From Mytilus galloprovincialis (taxonomy: Eukaryota > Mollusca > Bivalvia > Mytilida > Mytilidae): a stretch of 64,000 nucleotides of DNA. The notes under the pieces were generated by a model, which was given only the letters and a program-made list of their open reading frames with translations, did no database searches and was not told where the DNA came from. This document shows, one piece after another, positions 12,559-24,241 of the stretch (its first letter is position 1; each line of letters opens with the position of its first letter). The stretch spans positions 33,450,654-33,514,653 of the forward strand of contig NC_134845.1 of NCBI RefSeq assembly GCF_965363235.1. The letters run 5' to 3'. Both the position numbers and the translations under genes were made by a program.

Positions 12559-12715
12559 CAGGGGCGGATCCAGCCATTTTTAAAAGGGGGGTTCCTAACC
12601 CAGGACAAAAAGGGGGGGGGGATTCCAACTACATGTCCCCATTCAAATGCATTGGTCGTCCCCAAAAAGGGGCGGTTCCAACCCCCAGTATCCCCCTCCC
12701 CTGGATCCGCCAGTG
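12559..12715. mobile_element. 'CAGGGGCGGATCC' MITE with AACAA duplication
   Basis: It begins 'caggggcggatccagcc' and ends 'cctggatccgccagtg'. The 5-bp direct repeat AACAA sits at 12554-12558 and 12716-12720. Same family as 12131-12307; other copies end at 28364 and lie at 49740-49897. Confidence 0.7.
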
Positions 12716-13018
12716 AACAAGGTTAGTTTTCTCACTTATATATTTGTTGTTAACTGATTAAACTTTTGTGTATGGTATTTTTGTAAAATGGTTGTAATTT
12801 ACAAAATTATGTTGTAAAAGGGTTATGAAAATTTTGTTGTTACATGTATATAATTTTTGATATGCATAAGGTGAAAACTAAATACTCATACACCATCATG
12901 TGTAAGAACAAAGAGTTCAAATGTTCCAAGTTTTTAATTAAAAACCTTTTAAGCAAGAGTATATTAAATAATTCAATTCATATTCTTCTGATGTTCACAA
13001 GACATAAATAAATAACAG

Positions 13019-13290
13019 GATAGTAATGCTAATTAACGTCAGGCGTCAAACAGTAATTTCGGCTACTGTTAGTGTCAAATTGGTAAAAATTTTACAGAAT
13101 CCCATTATCTTGATTCGTCAGAGGTCTCAAATAATTATCGTTACTGTCATTTTTGGAAGTTAGTCGATGTTTTTATCATCTAAAAGAAAGTGTACATTTA
13201 ATCGTCGTACACCAAATATTACCGTTAATGTCAATTGGCAAATTTTTTACTGTTATTTGTCATGAAGGTACCCCCATTACGACCCTCAAA
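13019..13290 (+). repeat. CGTCA-rich repeat, family F
   Basis: The order of phrases 'cgtcaggcgtcaaacagt', 'ggtctcaaataattatcgtta' and 'tacccccattacgaccctc' is shared with 27448-27775. No coding content. The ends ('tagtaatg', 'cattacgaccctc') hint at imperfect terminal inverted repeats. Confidence 0.65.
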
Positions 13291-14344
13291 TAAGACCTGT
13301 GTTTATATTTTTAAATTGGTTTTACACGTTTATGTTACAGTCTCAAATTTTATTCTTTTAGTACAAGACTGCAAAAACTGCAAAAATAGCCTTATTTAGA
13401 GGTCTCTTGTTTGGTTAGTACATTTGTACTTAATAATTATACTAATAGCACATGTTTGTTTTAGACCCCCTTCTAATAAACATGTTTTACTGTAGCAAAA
13501 CATTGAATTTGTTTATATATCAATACAATCAGAAATTGGACCCTTTTAGGGAAAATATCAGGTGACAATTCAGGTGAGAGTTTCCCCCTGGGTCATTTTT
13601 CTTTTTCGCCACCCTTTTCGCTAGACAAGATTTTTTTGGTTACCTTTAATAAGATTTTTGCCAAATTATTTTCCTTATTGCAGCTCTGTTATCTGAAGTA
13701 CATCTGGGACTTATTGTAACAGTTATAACATGTAATATATACCAAGTCTCCGTGTACATAACGCCCACATCTCTTATAAAGTTATACCGGGTATTTCATA
13801 AATAAACACTAAATCAAAATGGATTCCTTAATGCCAATAATTGTGTTTGTAACATTACCAGGCAGGTATAATATTTATCCTCAATCAGTTAAAGGGATCT
13901 GAATAGTATAGAAAAATTTAAGTTCTTAATGTTTGTATGTGTTACTTTTAAAAAAACAGCAGGAGCAAAACAAAAATGAAGGAACTTGTTGTTTTGTAAA
14001 CAGTAAACATCTTTATATGAAATGATTTTCTTTTGCAATTCAGTTTCTGTGAAAAGAACAATTTTACAACTTTATATGTGTATAGATTAAAGTTATGAGG
14101 TATATTATTTGTACTTAACACATAGAAATATATGAAGTCTTTTTGTTTTTTGCCTAACATTGAATTTTTTAAATACATATTTACACTTTTCTGTATAAAA
14201 GTCTAAATGGTTCATCTTAGTTTCATGAGTGTTTTATAAAAAAAAAAAACCTGTATGATGGCATATAAGTATTATATCATTGAAGCCCAAAAAAACATAG
14301 CATGCAATTTTTTTTTTTTTAATTTTCTGACCCTATAATCATTA

Positions 14345-14523
14345 TATTGTGGATTCATTTCTTTTCGTGAATATTAATTTTCCAGGATTGCGCAAAAAAT
14401 ATTTTTGCGTGGATATTTATTTCATGGATTTGCCAAAGTCTGTAGATAAGCCTTGAGGTAAAGTGTATTTCGTTAGACATTTAAATTTGTGGTTTACTGA
14501 ACTACAAAATCCATGAAAATGGA
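14345..14523. repeat. Family G foldback repeat (first of a tandem pair)
   Basis: Contains 'ttgtggattcatttcttttcg', 'gcgtggatatttatttcatgg' and 'ccaaagtctgtagataagcc', and closes with 'caaaatccatgaaaat'. It abuts a second copy directly. Confidence 0.65.
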
Positions 14524-14701
14524 TACTGTGGATTCATTTATTTTTCGTGGGCACCAATTTTCGTGGATTAAAGAAAACTTGCATTTCGTGGATATTTAAT
14601 TATGTGGATTTGGCAAAGTCTGCATACATTTCTTCAGAAAATTCGTTGAAAATTTAAATTTGTGTTTCCCCTGAATCCCACAAATATTAAAGAATTCACA
14701 G
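14524..14701. repeat. Family G foldback repeat (second of a tandem pair)
   Basis: Begins 'actgtggattcatttatttttcg', has 'gcaaagtctgcatacattt' in the middle and ends 'ttaaagaattcacagaat'. It is head to tail with the copy at 14345-14523. Confidence 0.65.
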
Positions 14702-15372
14702 AATGTTATATCATTTATTATCTTCCTGGTAGGAAAACTTGTACATGTAATAGTTACTCCATCAAAAGTTCATACAAAGATATTTATGTAGGAAGTTATT
14801 TAATTAACATATTTATTATAAAATAATGCCTGCTTATTATGTTGTCGGATATGATTTTGTTCATACAAGACTTGGTTGTCTCTTTTGATTTTGTATTACA
14901 TTCAATATTATGAATATTTCAGAGTTGTTTCTCTAATGATATGAGTTTGCCATGTGTAATAGTCACTTGCTCATCTTTGCTTAATAGTTGTCTCGTAGTT
15001 TTAAAATATACTACACCTCTATAATCCTAAGCAAAATCATAATGTAGAAAGTAATTACTCAGAAAATCAATGCATGACATGGTACTTTGTCTTCCCCAAG
15101 AAATTTACGTTTTATTTTGGTATACCCTCATTTGTTTTTAGGCGGAAATAAGCACATTTTTGACGATATTTAAATACAAAGGAAAGATTTGTTAGCAGTA
15201 GTGGCAACAAAAGGAAAGTAATTCATTCAATAAATTTCAAGAAATATATGTCTACTAACAAAATTATAAAAAGTTAAGTATGTAGTTCAGCATATTGCCA
15301 TTAACAAAAGTGTAAAACATGAGAGGGTCTGGCTGGGAGTCTTAATTTCTGTATTTTTAATTTATTTTGCCC

Positions 15373-15510
15373 ATCATTATCTACTCTATATATTTGTAGG
15401 GTCCATTTTTCTCTATTTTTTGGGTACATTATTCTCATTTAATCATTATCTACTCTATATATTTGTAGGGTCCATTTTTCTATATTTTTTGGGTACATTA
15501 TTCTCATTTG
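15373..15510 (+). repeat. Two-copy tandem duplication, about 69 bp period
   Basis: The phrase 'atcattatctactctatat' followed by 'tttgtagggtccatttttct' occurs from 15373 and again from 15442, almost identical. It is a recent local duplication in non-coding sequence. Confidence 0.85.
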
Positions 15511-15872
15511 GGCCAAGCTCAATCCAGATCCTCATTTGTGGCCTTTGAAACAAATTTTGCTGTTATGTATTAAGTGCTAGTATTAAATATCAAGCCTGAA
15601 TATTTTTGCTGAATATGCTATTCTGTAGTATTGCATAATGTTAGGTAAACTCTCTGTGATACCATGTGACTACATATTTGGTCACATGATATAATATTTG
15701 TGCTGGTCACATGTGTGCAATATGTATTTTTTTTTGTTTTATCAAATAAAGTATGTACAACTTGATGTGTTATTTTTCTGTGATCAATTAAATATTTTTT
15801 TGGTACTCAAGTTTGTAGGTATGTAGAGGTTTAGATTGACCCTCAAAGAAAATTGAAGAATTACCCCTTTAT

Positions 15873-17680
15873 TAGCTCACCTGGTCTAAAAGGCCAAGTG
15901 AGCTTTTCTCATCACTTTGCATCCGTCATCGTTATCCGTCGTTGTTAACTTTTTCAAAAATCTTCTCTTCTGAGCAAATCTGACATGGGGTTAAATTGTT
16001 TATCAAGTCAAGATCTATCTGCTCTGAAATTTTCAGACCAATCGGACAACCGTTTGTTGGGTTGCTGCCTTGAGTCTGAATTGGCAATTTTAAGGAAATT
16101 TTGCCGTTATTCGGTTATTATCCTGAATATTATTATAGATAGAGATAAACTGTAAACAGCAATAATGATCAGCAAAGTAAGATCTACTTATAAGTCAACA
16201 TGACCAAAATGGTCAGTTGAACCCTTAAGGAGTTATTGCCCTTTATAGTAAATTTTTCGTAAATTTTTGTAATCTTTTACAAAAATCTTCTCCTCTGAAA
16301 CTACAATCATCATTAGTTTATGTAGTTTAAAAAATGTGTCCGATGACCCTGCCTGTGAACCAAGATGGTCGACATGGCTAAAAATAGTACATAGGGTAAA
16401 ATGCAGTTTTTGGAAAGATTAGAACTTGTTCTAAATCTTTACTTAGGCACCACCCTCCCTAACAACAGGACAGGTTAGCTACTGTTGCTAAATGTATTCA
16501 CACTGAAATATAGTTCCCTATTGTTCATAAAATTATATTTTTTAAATAATTTGTATGTGTACATAATACACATATAAACTGAAAAAAACTGGGTATATTA
16601 TTGGAGCAGTTCATTCAAGAATGTATGTCATTAAGGTGTGTTGATGTGCAGGCTTTTTAAAAAACACTTTGATTAGGTAACTGGGTATTGATTCAACTAG
16701 TATGATTGACAACTGTCATTATCACTAAACAATCAGAGACAAGGTGGACCATTAATTACAATGCCCCACCTCCTAAACTGCCAATCAAATTGACCACATT
16801 ACCTATCAACCTCAGTCTTACATAATTATACAAACCACTCAATATCCATATAATTCTTAATACACAAGTATTTGACCTCATAATTGAATACACAAATGTG
16901 TATATTAGATGTTTGATATTTATAAGGATGATAGATTTATATATTGCCAATTACTTTTGATCAACATTACATAAAGTGATTCTGTAAATTTTATCTGAAA
17001 GATAAATGATTAATGTATTAACCAAAGACATATATATATACATGTGTATATATGTCTCTGGATTAACAAGATCTTTAAAAAAATGAAATATGAATATAAA
17101 TATGAATTAATAAAAGGTATTCAAGTAAGGCCTATAATTTACTTATAAATTTCCAATAATCAACTGTAATTAATCAACAATTAAATTAGTACACTTTTTT
17201 TTTTATCAGGAATTGGCTTGAAACAGTTTCAAAATTTTAAAACTTTTAACTATAACAAACCATTTTTTATTAGTTTATTTCCCATCAATCATTATGTCTA
17301 TTTTAGTCATTTGAATTTTTATTAGAAGTGAATATATTTGACTAAAATCTCAGAAAACAAAGCATTTAGAGCAAATCTGGCATGGTCAAAATTATCAGAT
17401 AGACATCTATATGCCCTGAAATTTTCACATGGATCGGATAACCCGTTGCTGGGTTGCTGCCCCTGAATTGGTAATTTTTGAAAATTTTGCAGCTTTTGGT
17501 TATTATCTTGAATATTATTATAGATAGAGATAAACTGTAAAGAGCAATAATGTACAGCAAAGTAAGACCTACAAACACATCACCATCACCAAAACGCAAT
17601 TTTGTCATGAATCCATATGTGTCCTTCGTTTTTTATATGCACATAGACCAAGTCGACAAGGTGAGCGATACAGCCTCTAG
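15873..17680 (-). repeat. Family A mussel repeat, reverse copy, apparently split by unrelated sequence
   Basis: The left end 'agctcacctggtctaaaaggccaagtgagc' is the reverse of the right end of 21434-22506. The right end (around 17640-17680) 'gaccaag.cgacaaggtgagcga.acagcctctag' is the reverse of that copy's left end. Roughly 16450-17340 lacks family A phrases and may be an insertion. Non-coding. Confidence 0.6.
17027..17056. repeat. Short AT palindrome ('gacatatatatata...tatatatgtc')
   Basis: An inverted repeat around 'acatgtgt' that could form a hairpin. No further context. Confidence 0.55.
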
Positions 17681-17719
17681 GTATTGTTCTGCAACTGCTT
17701 AAAAAAATAATAGGATGAC

Positions 17720-19040
17720 TTTATTTTGTATATGGGTTCCTTGCAATGTCAATGTCAGTCTGACAGGGTTCACCTGACCTCTTCCTCATTTCATGAATCA
17801 GTGGTCAAGGTTAAAGTTACATGACACAGTACTTTTCTAAAAAAAAGCAGTGGGTTAACAACATGTGGTTTATTGAATGATTGGAAGGGATGTACATGAC
17901 AGTTTGGCAGGTCTCATCTGACCTTCACCTCATTTTTATAGTTCATTAGTTGATGTAAAGTTTTGTGGTTTTTTAAATAATTTAACCAGTAGGTCAACTT
18001 TAGCTGATGTATACAATGATTGCAATGTTTACATTTTTGTCTGTCAGGTATTATATGACATTGACCTCATTTGCCTAGTTCATTAGTCAATGTTAAGTTT
18101 TTTGTAAATTTGGTCTATTTTAAATACATCAAGCAGCAGGTCAACAATATTTGGTGTATTGAATGATTGTAAGGTGTACTTGCATGTTGCATGTCTTTCT
18201 TACAGGTAACGTACATCAGACTTTTTACACATTGTTACTTGGATGAGAGTTGACTAATTGGCACTCTCACATCTTCTTATTTCTATTAACCTCATTTTTC
18301 ATGGTTCATTGGTCAAGCTTTTTTTTTATGCCCCACCTACGATAGTAGAGGGGCATTATGTTTTCTGGTCTGTGCCTCCGTTCGTTCGTCCGTCTGTGCG
18401 TCAGTTCGCCTCAGGTTAAAGTTTTTGGTCAAGGTAGTTTTTGAAGAAGTTGAATTTCAATCAATTTGAAACTTAGTACACATGTTTCCCATGATATGAT
18501 CTTTCTAATTTTAATGTCAAAATATAGTTTTGACCCCAATTTCATGGTCCACTGAACAAAGAAAATGATAGTGCGAAGTTTAGGTTAAAGTTTTTGGTCA
18601 AGGTAGTTTTTGATGAAGTTAAAGTTACATCAACTTGAAACTTAGTACACATGTTCCCTACCTATGATAAGATCTTTCTAATTTTAATTCCAAATTTAAG
18701 TTTTGACCCCAATTTCACGGTCCACTGAACATAGAAAATGATTGTGCGAGTGGGGCATCCGTGTACTATGGACACATTCTTGTTTTAATCTGTTTTCAGT
18801 TACCATTAAAATAGGTCAACTATAGTTGGTGTATGGAATACATTGTAATTGTAAGGTGGACATGTTTACCAATCTTTATTTTTGTGTTTGCTCTGCATTC
18901 AGTTGCCATTAGCAATAGGTCAACTATATTTGTATATAGAATAGTTGCAAGGTGTACATGTCTGTTTGATTGGGTTTGTCCGACCTTGACCTCATTGTCA
19001 TTGATCTTGTAAAGTTTGATGTAAAGCTTGTAGGAAAACC
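17720..19040 (+). repeat. Diverged tandem array of about 150-170 bp monomers, interrupted by a family B element
   Basis: The phrases 'caggtcaac.ata.ttggtgtattgaatgattg.aaggtgtac' and 'gacctcatttt.catggttcattggtca' alternate near 17780, 17930, 18060, 18160, 18300, then 18810, 18900 and 18990. The element at 18325-18786 sits inside one monomer. Single reversed monomers appear near 58525-58640. Confidence 0.6.
18325..18786 (+). repeat. Family B mussel repeat, longest copy
   Basis: It runs from 'tttttatgccccacctacga.agtagaggggcattatg' to 'gtggggcatccgtgtactatggacacattcttgtt'. The inner module 'ggttaaagtttttggtcaaggtagtttttga.gaagtt' is present twice (18412 and 18582). Other copies: 1-278, 23228-23475 and 26572-26855. 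Confidence 0.75.
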
Positions 19041-19539
19041 TTTATCTTTAAACTTAAAGCCAATAGTCCGTAAAACAGGCACTACTTTTATCAGTAACAA
19101 TAAATTAAAATTTGGAAAGCATCAGTTCAAAGGTTTTAAGGTCTAAGCATGCTTGCTGTATAACTCCAAATCAATAACCAATCATTGAAAAAACAATAAG
19201 ACTTAAGTAATTAAAAATATAAACATTTTATAAAATCAGATCTTTATTAGTATAAAGAATAACAATAACAGAAAACTGTGTATAAAGAATAACAATAACA
19301 GAAAACTGTATAAATAATAACCATTGCACATAGTAGAATACATGCTAACATATACAAAGATTATAAGGAAAAGTTCCTTATTGCATAAATAGTCTCTATT
19401 TGCCAATACCAATTTGATTCTCTTAATATACACTTTTAACACAGATTTTTGTCCCTAGCCAATTGTAGACTGGTTGAATATAAAAAAAAGAATCATTGAT
19501 ATCTAAAGCTTTAAGCTTAACAAAAGATCAAATGGAATG

Positions 19540-19920
19540 AAATTGTTTGAAATAAAATGCTTCCCTGAGCGCAGCCTGATAGGACAGCAGAACCCTGAAC
19601 AGTTGGGTCATTAGTTTGGACACAATATTCAAGCTTAATAGTAGTCTTAATTTGGATTGTGATTAAATTTTTGACATATAATAAATAGCTAGGTTTCTGA
19701 CACAAAATAAATGTGGTGATAGATCTTAAATTTTTTAAATGGGTTAAAATATTTGTGGTAACTTTCAATTGAAAATTTCTTGATATTGTGCAATACTGTG
19801 CAATTGAATATTTCTTGCTATTGTGCAATTTTATGCCATTGGATGTTTCTTGCTATTGTGCAATTCTATGCAATTGGATATGTCTTGCTATTGCGCAATA
19901 CTGTGCTATTGCACAATACT
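19540..19920. repeat. Mussel repeat with a 36-bp tandem segment
   Basis: From about 19776, the 36-bp phrase 'tttcttgctattgtgcaatt'+'.tatg.aattggatat' repeats about four times. The flanking part (19540-19770: 'gaaccctgaacagttgg', 'cacaaaataaatgtggtgat') matches 56800-56960. The small open frames here come from the repeat and are not treated as genes. Confidence 0.6.
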
Positions 19921-20255
19921 TCATATGATAACTAACAAATCCTGTTTGTTGTGTTTCTCCTATCAGTATTGTTTGCTTTTATATATACATTTGTATCTTG
20001 TATAATTAATTGAAAAATGCTAAAATTTTAAGAAAAAAATACAAAAAATTATGAACAAAAAATTCCCCTCCCAAATTTGTTTTGTCTCCCCCTCCCCTTG
20101 AAGCAATTAACCCCAAACTCAAACCCAGCCTTCCCTTAGAGGTATGGTACCTTGCAGTACAATTTTAGAGAGATCCATACAGTTTATTAGCACAAGTTAT
20201 TGCCTGGAAACTAGAAAAATTACAGAGTCAATTACAAAATTAGCCATTATGTTAT

Positions 20256-21237
20256 GGCACTGGCTACGGTTACATGGAAATGTAACAATAATAAAAATAT
20301 TATTGTTACATTGGAGACTAAATGTCGGAATGCATGGTTGGGTAAGGACCTGTTTAATTTACGAATGTAACAATAATTATTGAGGCTACGGTTACATTGC
20401 GTTATTGTTACATGAAAAAAAGCAATGTACGATGGGACTAGTAATATGTACTAAATAATAAAAGTTGAGGACATTTATTACATAACATTTATAACACACA
20501 ATTTATTTACTGTAATTTTTTATTTACAATGACAATTTCTACAAATCCAGTAAATTGTTTTAAAGTCCGACACATTTTTGATGAACGAAATTACGTCCTC
20601 CACAGATACGTGTACAGAATTTCTTAGTATTTAAGTTACAGTTAGCAAACTTTGCTTTTGATTATCAATTTGCGTCAAGTTATAGAGCTGTATGAAATGT
20701 ATGTCTTGATATTGTTTCAGTTTCGTTTAAAACGCATCCCAAGATTTTTTTTTTTTACCATAAACAAAATTGTTCCAAAGTATAATGACAGTAATAAGAG
20801 TAGGTGTGCAGTTAAATACTTTAAAAAAGTGAAACCATTGAACTATATTTTTCGCCTTTGACAGTCGCACTCCTAATCTTGAGTAGTATCTTTAAGAACA
20901 TCAAAACCATTAATACGTAGTAAAACTATTCAAGTTGTACACCATTTGTTGAATAATAATATTTTATTATTTATCAGTATTTTAAAAATTACAAGTATTG
21001 TTTAGTACATATGAAAGAATGAAGCAATACAACTATAGAAGATTTAAGTTTAATCAATCTAGCGTACATTGCTGTTTTTCATGTAACAATAACATAATGT
21101 AACCGTAGCCTCAGTAATTATTGTTACATTTGTAATTAATCGGTTCCTCACCCAACTTTGCATTCCGGCAGTTAGTCTCCAATGTAACAATAATATTTTT
21201 ATTATTGTTACATTTCCATGTAACCGTAGCCAGTGCC
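20256..21237. mobile_element. 982-bp element with about 165-bp terminal inverted repeats and 9-bp target duplication (MULE-like)
   Basis: The left arm (20256 to about 20415) starts 'ggcactggctacggttacat'. The right arm (about 21075-21237) is its reverse complement. The direct repeat TTATGTTAT lies at 20247-20255 and 21238-21246. Long terminal repeats with a 9-bp duplication are typical of Mutator-like elements. The arms themselves hold smaller palindromes ('tgtaacaataa...ttattgttaca'). The central 650 bp has no transposase. One arm-like fragment is at 44216-44300. Confidence 0.75.
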
Positions 21238-21433
21238 TTATGTTATTGACCACCGGTAAAAGAAAGATGTCATTTTGAAAGTTAAATCATTAAGAAAATA
21301 TTTTCCTTAATTATAATTTAAGGCCTACACTGAACAAATAAATTTGATCTATGACACAATATAAATACAATATAGCTAGTTGTCCAAATAATCCTTCTGC
21401 TCCACAGTCACCTTATTATTTTCTTGTTTGATA

Positions 21434-22506
21434 ACTAGAGGCTCTAAAGAGCCTGTGTCGCTCACCTTGTTGGTCTATGTGCACAGATGGATTCATGACA
21501 AAATTGTGTTTTGGTGATGGTGATGTGTTTGTAGATCTTACTTTACTGAACATTATTGCTGCTTACAATTATCTCTATCTATAATGAACTTGGCCCAGTA
21601 GTTACAATGGAAAATATTTTGTAACAATTCACAAAATTTATGAAAATTGTTAAAAATTGACTATAAAGGGCAATAACTCCTTAAGGGGTCAATTGACCAT
21701 TTTGGTCATGTTGACCTATTATAAGGTCTTACTTTGCTGTACATTTTTGCTATTTACAGTTTATCTCTATCTTTTTCATATTTGCTCTATGTACTATTTA
21801 GAGCCATGTCGGCCATCTTGAATTGCGTGCGGGGTCATCGGACACAATTTTAAAACTTGATACCCTAATGATGATTGTAGACAAGTTTGGTTAAATTTGT
21901 CTTAATAGTTTTAGAGAAGAAGATTTTTGTAAAAGATTGCAATAATTTACGAAAAATTGTTAAAAATTTACTATAAAAGGCACGAACTTCTTAAGTGATC
22001 AACTAACCATTTTGGTCATGTTGACTTGTTTGTAGATCTTACTTTGCTGAACATTATTGCTGTTTATAGTTTATCTCTATCTATAATATATTCAAGATAA
22101 TAACCAAAAACGGCAAATTTTCCTTAAAATTACCAATTCAGGGACAACAACCTAACAACGGGTTGTCCGATTCATCTGAAAATTTGAGGGCAGATAGATC
22201 TTGACCTGATAAACATTTTTACACCCATGTCAGATTTGCTGTAAATGCTTTGGTTTCAAAGATATAATCCAAAATCTACATTTTACTCCTATGTTCTATG
22301 TTTAGCCATGGCGGCCATCTGGGTTGGTTGGTCGGGTCACCGGACACAGTTTTTAAACTAGATACTCAAATGATGATTTTGGGTATGTTTGGTTAAATTT
22401 GGCCCAATAGTTTCAGAGGAGAAGATTTTTGTAAAAGTTAACGACGATGCCGATGGATGCCAAGTGATGAGAAAATCTCACTTGGCCCTTCGGACCAGGT
22501 GAGCTT
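21434..22506 (+). repeat. Family A mussel repeat, full-length copy
   Basis: Begins 'actagaggctctaaagagcc' and ends 'cggaccaggtgagctt'. Internal 'cattttggtcatgttgac' and 'tttatctctatctataat' modules occur two or three times each. The same phrases occur at 15873-17680, 30590-30870, 53745-54130 and 63580-64000. Non-coding. Confidence 0.7.
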
Positions 22507-22579
22507 AAAACGATTTTCTATCTAAAAAGTAAAATAACAATAATACTGAACTCTGAGGAAAATTAAATGAAAGTCCCTA

Positions 22580-22765
22580 ATCACATGGCAAAATCAAATG
22601 ACAAAACAAATCAAACAAATGGACAACAACTGTCATATTCCTGACTTGGTACAGGCATTTTCAAATATAGAAAATGGTGAACCTGGTTTTATAGAGCTAA
22701 ACCTCTCACTTTTACGACAGTCTCATCAAAGTATCTCCTTAATATGCAATTCATACATAAAATAT
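22580..22765 (+). repeat. Repeat with spurious 'CHIPDLVQAFSN' frame
   Basis: The DNA 'ctgtcatattcctgacttggtacaggc' and 'gaaaatggt' also occur reversed at 26250-26425. The same small peptide appears in both, which shows it is repeat-borne and not a gene. Confidence 0.6.
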
Positions 22766-23227
22766 TTTCTACTAATAGTTAAATAAATTTGTCCAATTAA
22801 AATAGGGAATACTACAGAAATGAATCACTTCAAAATATATATCTATGTATCTATGAGATCAGATTGGCTGAACCATAATTACAAGTGTTTATAAAACAAT
22901 ATGTAAAGCTCTTCCACCTGATCGGCCCTAACCTTTGCAAACATGGTGGAGTGACTTTCAGTCCACATCATATTCATAGTTCTTTAATACCTTATCATTT
23001 CTATATCAATCATATAACTTACATGTGGGATAGGCTCAGGCAAGAGGCTTTGTATGGGATTTATAGAAAAGAGAATAATGACCAAATGATAGAATGTAAA
23101 GAAGAAAAATGAGCAACAAAATCAAAAAATTGTTGAAAAAAACAAAATAAAAAAATTGTTGAAAAAATAATAGTAAAATCTTTTTCATGAGAATTTTACA
23201 GAATAAGTGCTATTTAAAAGATAAAGA

Positions 23228-23475
23228 ACAAGAATGTGTCCATAGTACACGGATGCCCCACTCGCACTATCATTTTATATATCCAGTAGACCGTGAAATT
23301 GGGATCAAAACTCTAATTGGCATTTAAATTAGAAAAATCGTAATATTCACAGGGAACATTGGACTTCAACTTCAGCAAAAAACTACCTTTACCAAAACTT
23401 TAACCTGAAGCAGGACAGACAGATGGACGAACAGACACACATACTGAAAACATAATGCCCCTAGGTGCAGCATAA
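23228..23475 (-). repeat. Family B mussel repeat, reverse copy
   Basis: Starts 'aagaatgtgtccatagtac' and 'cggatgccccactcgcac', and ends 'cataatgcccctaggtgcagc'. It is the reverse of 18325-18786 with internal deletions. Confidence 0.7.
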
Positions 23476-23701
23476 AAATGACTTAAATATTTAAAGAATA
23501 CGGAAATTAATTCATTCATATTATTCAATAATACAATCATATCATCATGACATATGCCCAAAAAAATCTAGCAGTATTCAGATGTTTGATTAATCTTGCT
23601 GGTACCTTATAATAATTATATATGATCTTTATTCCAATAAAGGGCATTATTTTTTGGTTTATATGGCGTACAAGTGTTTACATGCAGTTTTTTGAATTCA
23701 T

Positions 23702-24020
23702 TTAATGCCTCGTTCACATGGCCATTTAATTCGAACTGAATACGAATCGAATGCGAATCGAATTCGCTAATCGCGTTCACACACTCTTCTTTTTTAATTC
23801 GAATTAATTCGAATTAGCCATTACCCAATTCGAATTAGAAATACGTTTTTGTTAATACGAATTAAAAGTTAACGTCGTTTGGACAGTAAAGCGAAATTGA
23901 CGCGCATTGTAATTCAAATTAGAATTGATGTTAAGACGTAAAACGTTTCGAATGTGAATTAAACTAATTCGAATTAGTTAATGCGAATCAAAGTCGAATT
24001 ACGTGTGAACTCAGCATAAT
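23702..24020. repeat. GAATTCG-rich foldback element with imperfect inverted ends
   Basis: The ends are 'ttaatgcctcgttcacatgg' and 'cgtgtgaactcagcataa', imperfect inverted copies. The interior is packed with 'aattcgaatta' and 'gcgaatcg' motifs. No frame. It lies 220 bp past the stop of the STAND gene and looks like a MITE. Confidence 0.55.
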
Positions 24021-24241
24021 ACATTTGTTATTATTAGCACTTATCAATATTATATTTTTTTGTTGTCTAAGCTAATAGTATTAAAGGCCAAAAAAATCAA
24101 TTCTGGTAATTTTTTCAATAAAAGACTGACTTGTTTAAAAAAAACTATTGTGTTCCTATACATAAACATGATAAAGGGAGACAACTCCAGAAGTGAACAC
24201 ATTTTGACAAAATGGAAGGATTTGTTTATGACAGACAGTTA

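Noticed and set aside
19823-20005. Cys-rich small frame
   Set aside because: Produced by the 36-bp tandem repeat; no start context, signal or homologue seen.
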